From positions 1-24,916 of the forward strand of contig CAZXCQ010000061.1 in assembly GCA_964639275.1 (NCBI GenBank): a stretch of 24,916 bases of DNA, given 5' to 3'. The position numbers and the translations under genes were made by a program. Source of the DNA: CAZXCQ01 sp964639275. GTDB lineage: Bacteria > Desulfobacterota > DSM-4660 > Desulfatiglandales > Desulfatiglandaceae. This document shows, one piece after another, positions 22,741 to 24,916 of the stretch. Below the pieces are notes generated by a model. It was not told the DNA's origin. It was given only the letters and a program-made list of their open reading frames with translations, and did not search any database. Positions within the stretch are counted from its first letter, which is position 1. Each line of letters starts with the position of its first letter.

Positions 22741-24777
22741 ATGAAAAACAATGAGACAGTAACGACCATCTGCAGAATGTGTCCCCAGGGCTGCGGGCTT
22801 GAGGTCACCGTGAAAGACGGCAAGCCCGTCCAATTAAAAGGTTCTAAGAAACACCCCTTCAACAAAGGATGGCTGTGTGTTAAAGGTAGGGCCGCTCTTG
22901 ATCTCTTTCACTCCCCAAATAGACTTCAAACTCCCCTGATCCGAAAACAGGGCAAATTCATTCCGGTCACATGGGAGGAGGCACTTAAATTTGCCACAGA
23001 AAAACTTCAACAAATAAAAGAGCAATACGGTCCCCAGAGCCTGGCCCTGTACCATGGGGAGGGAGTCGGTCACCAGGAGATCAAGTATTACATGAAACGC
23101 TTTGCCAATGTTTACGGCACCCCCAACTTTATGGGCGTCGGCTCCCTGTGCAACGCGGCTCGAACCATGGCGGATAGTATCGCCTTTGGGGGCGTGACCA
23201 AACCCGATATTCCAAACACCGCCTTTCTAATAATCTGGGGAGGAAATCCCTTCTCTTCAAATGAACCTGTCCCTCCGGGCGACATAAACAGGTTCAAAAA
23301 AAGGGGGGGGCAAATGGTGGTCATTGACCCTAAAAAGACCGACCTGGCTTCCAAGGCGGACTTTCATATGGCTGTCAGACCGGGGCGGGACGAGGTTTTG
23401 GCCCTGAATATGCTTCACATCATGTTGCGGGAAGAGCTTTGGCATAAGCCATTTACGGATAAATGGGTCCATGGCTTTGACCAGCTATACGATACAGTGA
23501 AGGATGACCGGTTTTCCCCTGAAAAGGGGGAGGCCTTGACCGGGGTCCCTGCCGATTTGGTGCGTCAGGCCACACGTGCCTATGCAGGCGCCAAACCTGC
23601 GTCCCTGTCCATGGGCAACGGTCTGGAACACCACGCAAACGGCATCTCAACCATGCGGCTCATATCCATCATGAAGGCCATCACGGGAAATCTGGATATA
23701 CCGGGAGGGGATCTGTTCACGCCCAAGCCCGGGCTGAAAGACATCAGAACGCCCTTACCGGAGCCGGACACCCCGCCCATCGGTTCGGACAGGTATCCCC
23801 TGTTTTGTCACTTTCGGAAAGAGGGCCGCGCACTTTCGCTCCCCAGGGCCATACTGGAGGAACAGCCATACCCTGTAAGAGGGATGATTATTGTGGGTGG
23901 TAATCCTTCCCTCGAATGGCCCGAGAGCAGACGGGTACGGGAGGCACTCAGGAGACTGGATTTTTTGATGGTTGTGGATATTGTGCAGTCGCCGGATTCA
24001 CGGCATGCCCATGTGGTCCTCCCGGCCTGCACCTTTCTGGAAAGGGACGAGCATCACGTGGATGTCTATCACAACCTCCACACCATCGTGTTGAGACGAC
24101 AGGTGGTGGAGCCGGTCTCTGGTATCCCGGATCAGATGATCTGGGTGAAGCTGGCCGAGCATATGGGCTTTGGGAAGTATTTCCCCTGGAAAAGTTGCAA
24201 GCAAGGCATCGATTATCTACTGAGTGATCTCCAGGTGACCTATAGCGATCTCGTTTCAAAAAATGGGATCCATGAGTATGAGGAGAGAAGATACAGAAAA
24301 TATGCAGAGCAGGGATTCAACACCCCGACAGGAAAGGTGGAGATCTTATCAGAGCGGTTAAAACGCTTTGGGTATGATCCGTTCCCCATAAGAGAAGATG
24401 TTTTCGATTCGGCTCCGGAGCAGGATGGGTTTCCCCTTTCTCTTTCCACCGGCGGGAATCTGCTCTGCTACCTGCACTGGCAATACCGTTACATCCCCGG
24501 ACTGAGAAAGATGGCGCCGGAACCCCTGTTTGACGTGCACCCGAAAACAGCCTCCCGATACGGGATAGCTGAAGGTGACATGGCCGAGGTGCAGACCCCC
24601 CATGGAGCGATCCGACTCAAGGCCAGTCTTTCAGAGACAATACGTCATGATACCATTCACATTCCCGAGGGCTGGGAAGAGGCCAATGCAAACATCCTGA
24701 CAAGCCTTGAAGACACAGACCCCGTCTCTGGATTCCCCAACCTCAAATCCATAGGGTGCCGCATCAGGAAATTATAA
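22741..24777 (+). CDS. Molybdopterin oxidoreductase, DMSO-reductase family, cytoplasmic
   Basis: The 678-residue bis-MGD enzyme carries an N-terminal 4Fe-4S site: Cys11, Cys14, Cys18 (CRMCPQGC) and Cys46 in GWLCVKG, with Lys48 bridging cluster and pterin as usual. A probable metal ligand is Cys137 in GVGSLCNAART. Later pterin-binding blocks (IIWGGNPFSSNEP, VVIDPKKTDLASKAD, MIIVGGNPSLEWP, HPKTASRYGIAEGD) run to the end. No twin-arginine signal precedes it, so it is cytoplasmic. The start at 22741 is preferred because the family begins close to the first cysteine; 22696 lies inside the dehalogenase relic. It resembles thiosulfate/polysulfide reductase catalytic chains and acetylene hydratase in length and layout, but the residue after Cys14 is Pro, not the Asp used by acetylene hydratase. 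No electron-transfer subunit lies beside it. Substrate unknown. Confidence 0.87.
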   Translation: MKNNETVTTICRMCPQGCGLEVTVKDGKPVQLKGSKKHPFNKGWLCVKGRAALDLFHSPNRLQTPLIRKQGKFIPVTWEEALKFATEKLQQIKEQYGPQSLALYHGEGVGHQEIKYYMKRFANVYGTPNFMGVGSLCNAARTMADSIAFGGVTKPDIPNTAFLIIWGGNPFSSNEPVPPGDINRFKKRGGQMVVIDPKKTDLASKADFHMAVRPGRDEVLALNMLHIMLREELWHKPFTDKWVHGFDQLYDTVKDDRFSPEKGEALTGVPADLVRQATRAYAGAKPASLSMGNGLEHHANGISTMRLISIMKAITGNLDIPGGDLFTPKPGLKDIRTPLPEPDTPPIGSDRYPLFCHFRKEGRALSLPRAILEEQPYPVRGMIIVGGNPSLEWPESRRVREALRRLDFLMVVDIVQSPDSRHAHVVLPACTFLERDEHHVDVYHNLHTIVLRRQVVEPVSGIPDQMIWVKLAEHMGFGKYFPWKSCKQGIDYLLSDLQVTYSDLVSKNGIHEYEERRYRKYAEQGFNTPTGKVEILSERLKRFGYDPFPIREDVFDSAPEQDGFPLSLSTGGNLLCYLHWQYRYIPGLRKMAPEPLFDVHPKTASRYGIAEGDMAEVQTPHGAIRLKASLSETIRHDTIHIPEGWEEANANILTSLEDTDPVSGFPNLKSIGCRIRKL

Positions 24778-24815
24778 ATCAAAAGAAATCGCCCGTCCTA
24801 TACATGAAAAAGGGG

Positions 24816-24916
24816 TCAGATCTGCTGTTGACTGTTATACAATGTCTTTTCTATGTTTTTCACACGTACCCTTAGCTTTCGGTCCGCCGACATGTCTCTT
24901 TTCATTTTTTCAATGA
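24816..24916 (-). CDS. C-terminal end of an unidentified gene, possibly a REP-associated (IS200-like) transposase
   Basis: The minus strand has 32 codons open from the window edge to a TGA at 24816-24818, reading IEKMKRDMSADRKLRVRVKN then IEKTLYNSQQQI. The basic, short helical tail, and the sequence GGGGTCAGATCTGCTGTTGA at the stop, resemble the ends of REP-associated tyrosine transposase genes in this group of bacteria. That is an impression from pattern, not a motif match; the catalytic part is outside the window. Confidence 0.4.
   Translation of the reverse strand, partial: IEKMKRDMSADRKLRVRVKNIEKTLYNSQQQI

Noticed and set aside
22741..24777. Acetylene hydratase
   Set aside because: Length, Cys ligand position and Lys48 fit, but the catalytic Asp following the second cluster cysteine is Pro here.

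Overview
The window looks like accessory catabolic DNA from a strictly anaerobic bacterium, most likely a sulfate-reducing or syntrophic member of the Desulfobacterota (Deltaproteobacteria). This is inferred from gene content and moderate GC, not from a marker gene. The content includes an ETF:quinone-type membrane Fe-S oxidoreductase next to etfA/etfB, a tungsten/molybdenum aldehyde:ferredoxin oxidoreductase (AOR), a cytoplasmic molybdopterin enzyme, a reductive-dehalogenase relic, and split PEP-synthase proteins resembling the two catalytic subunits of phenylphosphate synthase. I see no rRNA, tRNA or CRISPR array.

Layout. (1) 81-3673, minus strand: a decaying cluster, in transcription order an intact FAD oxidoreductase, a frameshifted SDR, a truncated XRE-cupin regulator, and a split-PEP-synthase ATP-grasp subunit with a damaged ATP loop. 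(2) 3751-7260, minus strand: relics of a thiolase and a biotin-dependent CoA carboxylase. The biotin carboxylase is cut by an IS1634-type insertion sequence at 4391-6315 with a 6-bp target duplication; one copy of the duplication restores the frame. (3) 7604-11623, plus strand: an intact operon of SDR, ATP-grasp subunit (PpsB-like) and phosphohistidine subunit (PpsA-like), ending in a good terminator. (4) 11637-12998: an AOR relic, a repeat-like intergenic stretch, a flavodoxin and a strong terminator. (5) 12999-14466, minus strand: an orphan receiver protein and a LysR regulator. (6) 14621-20146, plus strand: membrane Fe-S oxidoreductase, etfA, etfB and the second FAD oxidoreductase. (7) 20286-24777: AOR, a reductive dehalogenase relic and a molybdopterin oxidoreductase. 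The right edge holds the end of an unidentified minus-strand gene.

How the genes may work together. The most informative observation is regulatory. The promoters of operon 3 and operon 6 share a nearly identical LysR-type site: ATAAG-N5-CTTAT-N6-ATAA, 25 of 31 positions identical, followed by TTGACA and GAGATT at matching distances. The LysR gene sits beside one of them. This ties the SDR/split-kinase operon to the ETF/FAD operon as one regulon. A working model, which is inference, is that a hydroxyl or enol substrate is phosphorylated by the PpsB/PpsA-like pair, SDR and FAD enzymes oxidise the substrate or product, and electrons pass through ETF and the membrane Fe-S protein to the quinone pool. 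No UbiD-type carboxylase and no CBS-domain PpsC are present, so ordinary phenol carboxylation is not supported and the substrate is unknown. The 81-3673 cluster is a second, decaying version of the same SDR/PpsB/FAD gene set, which argues that these genes form a functional unit.
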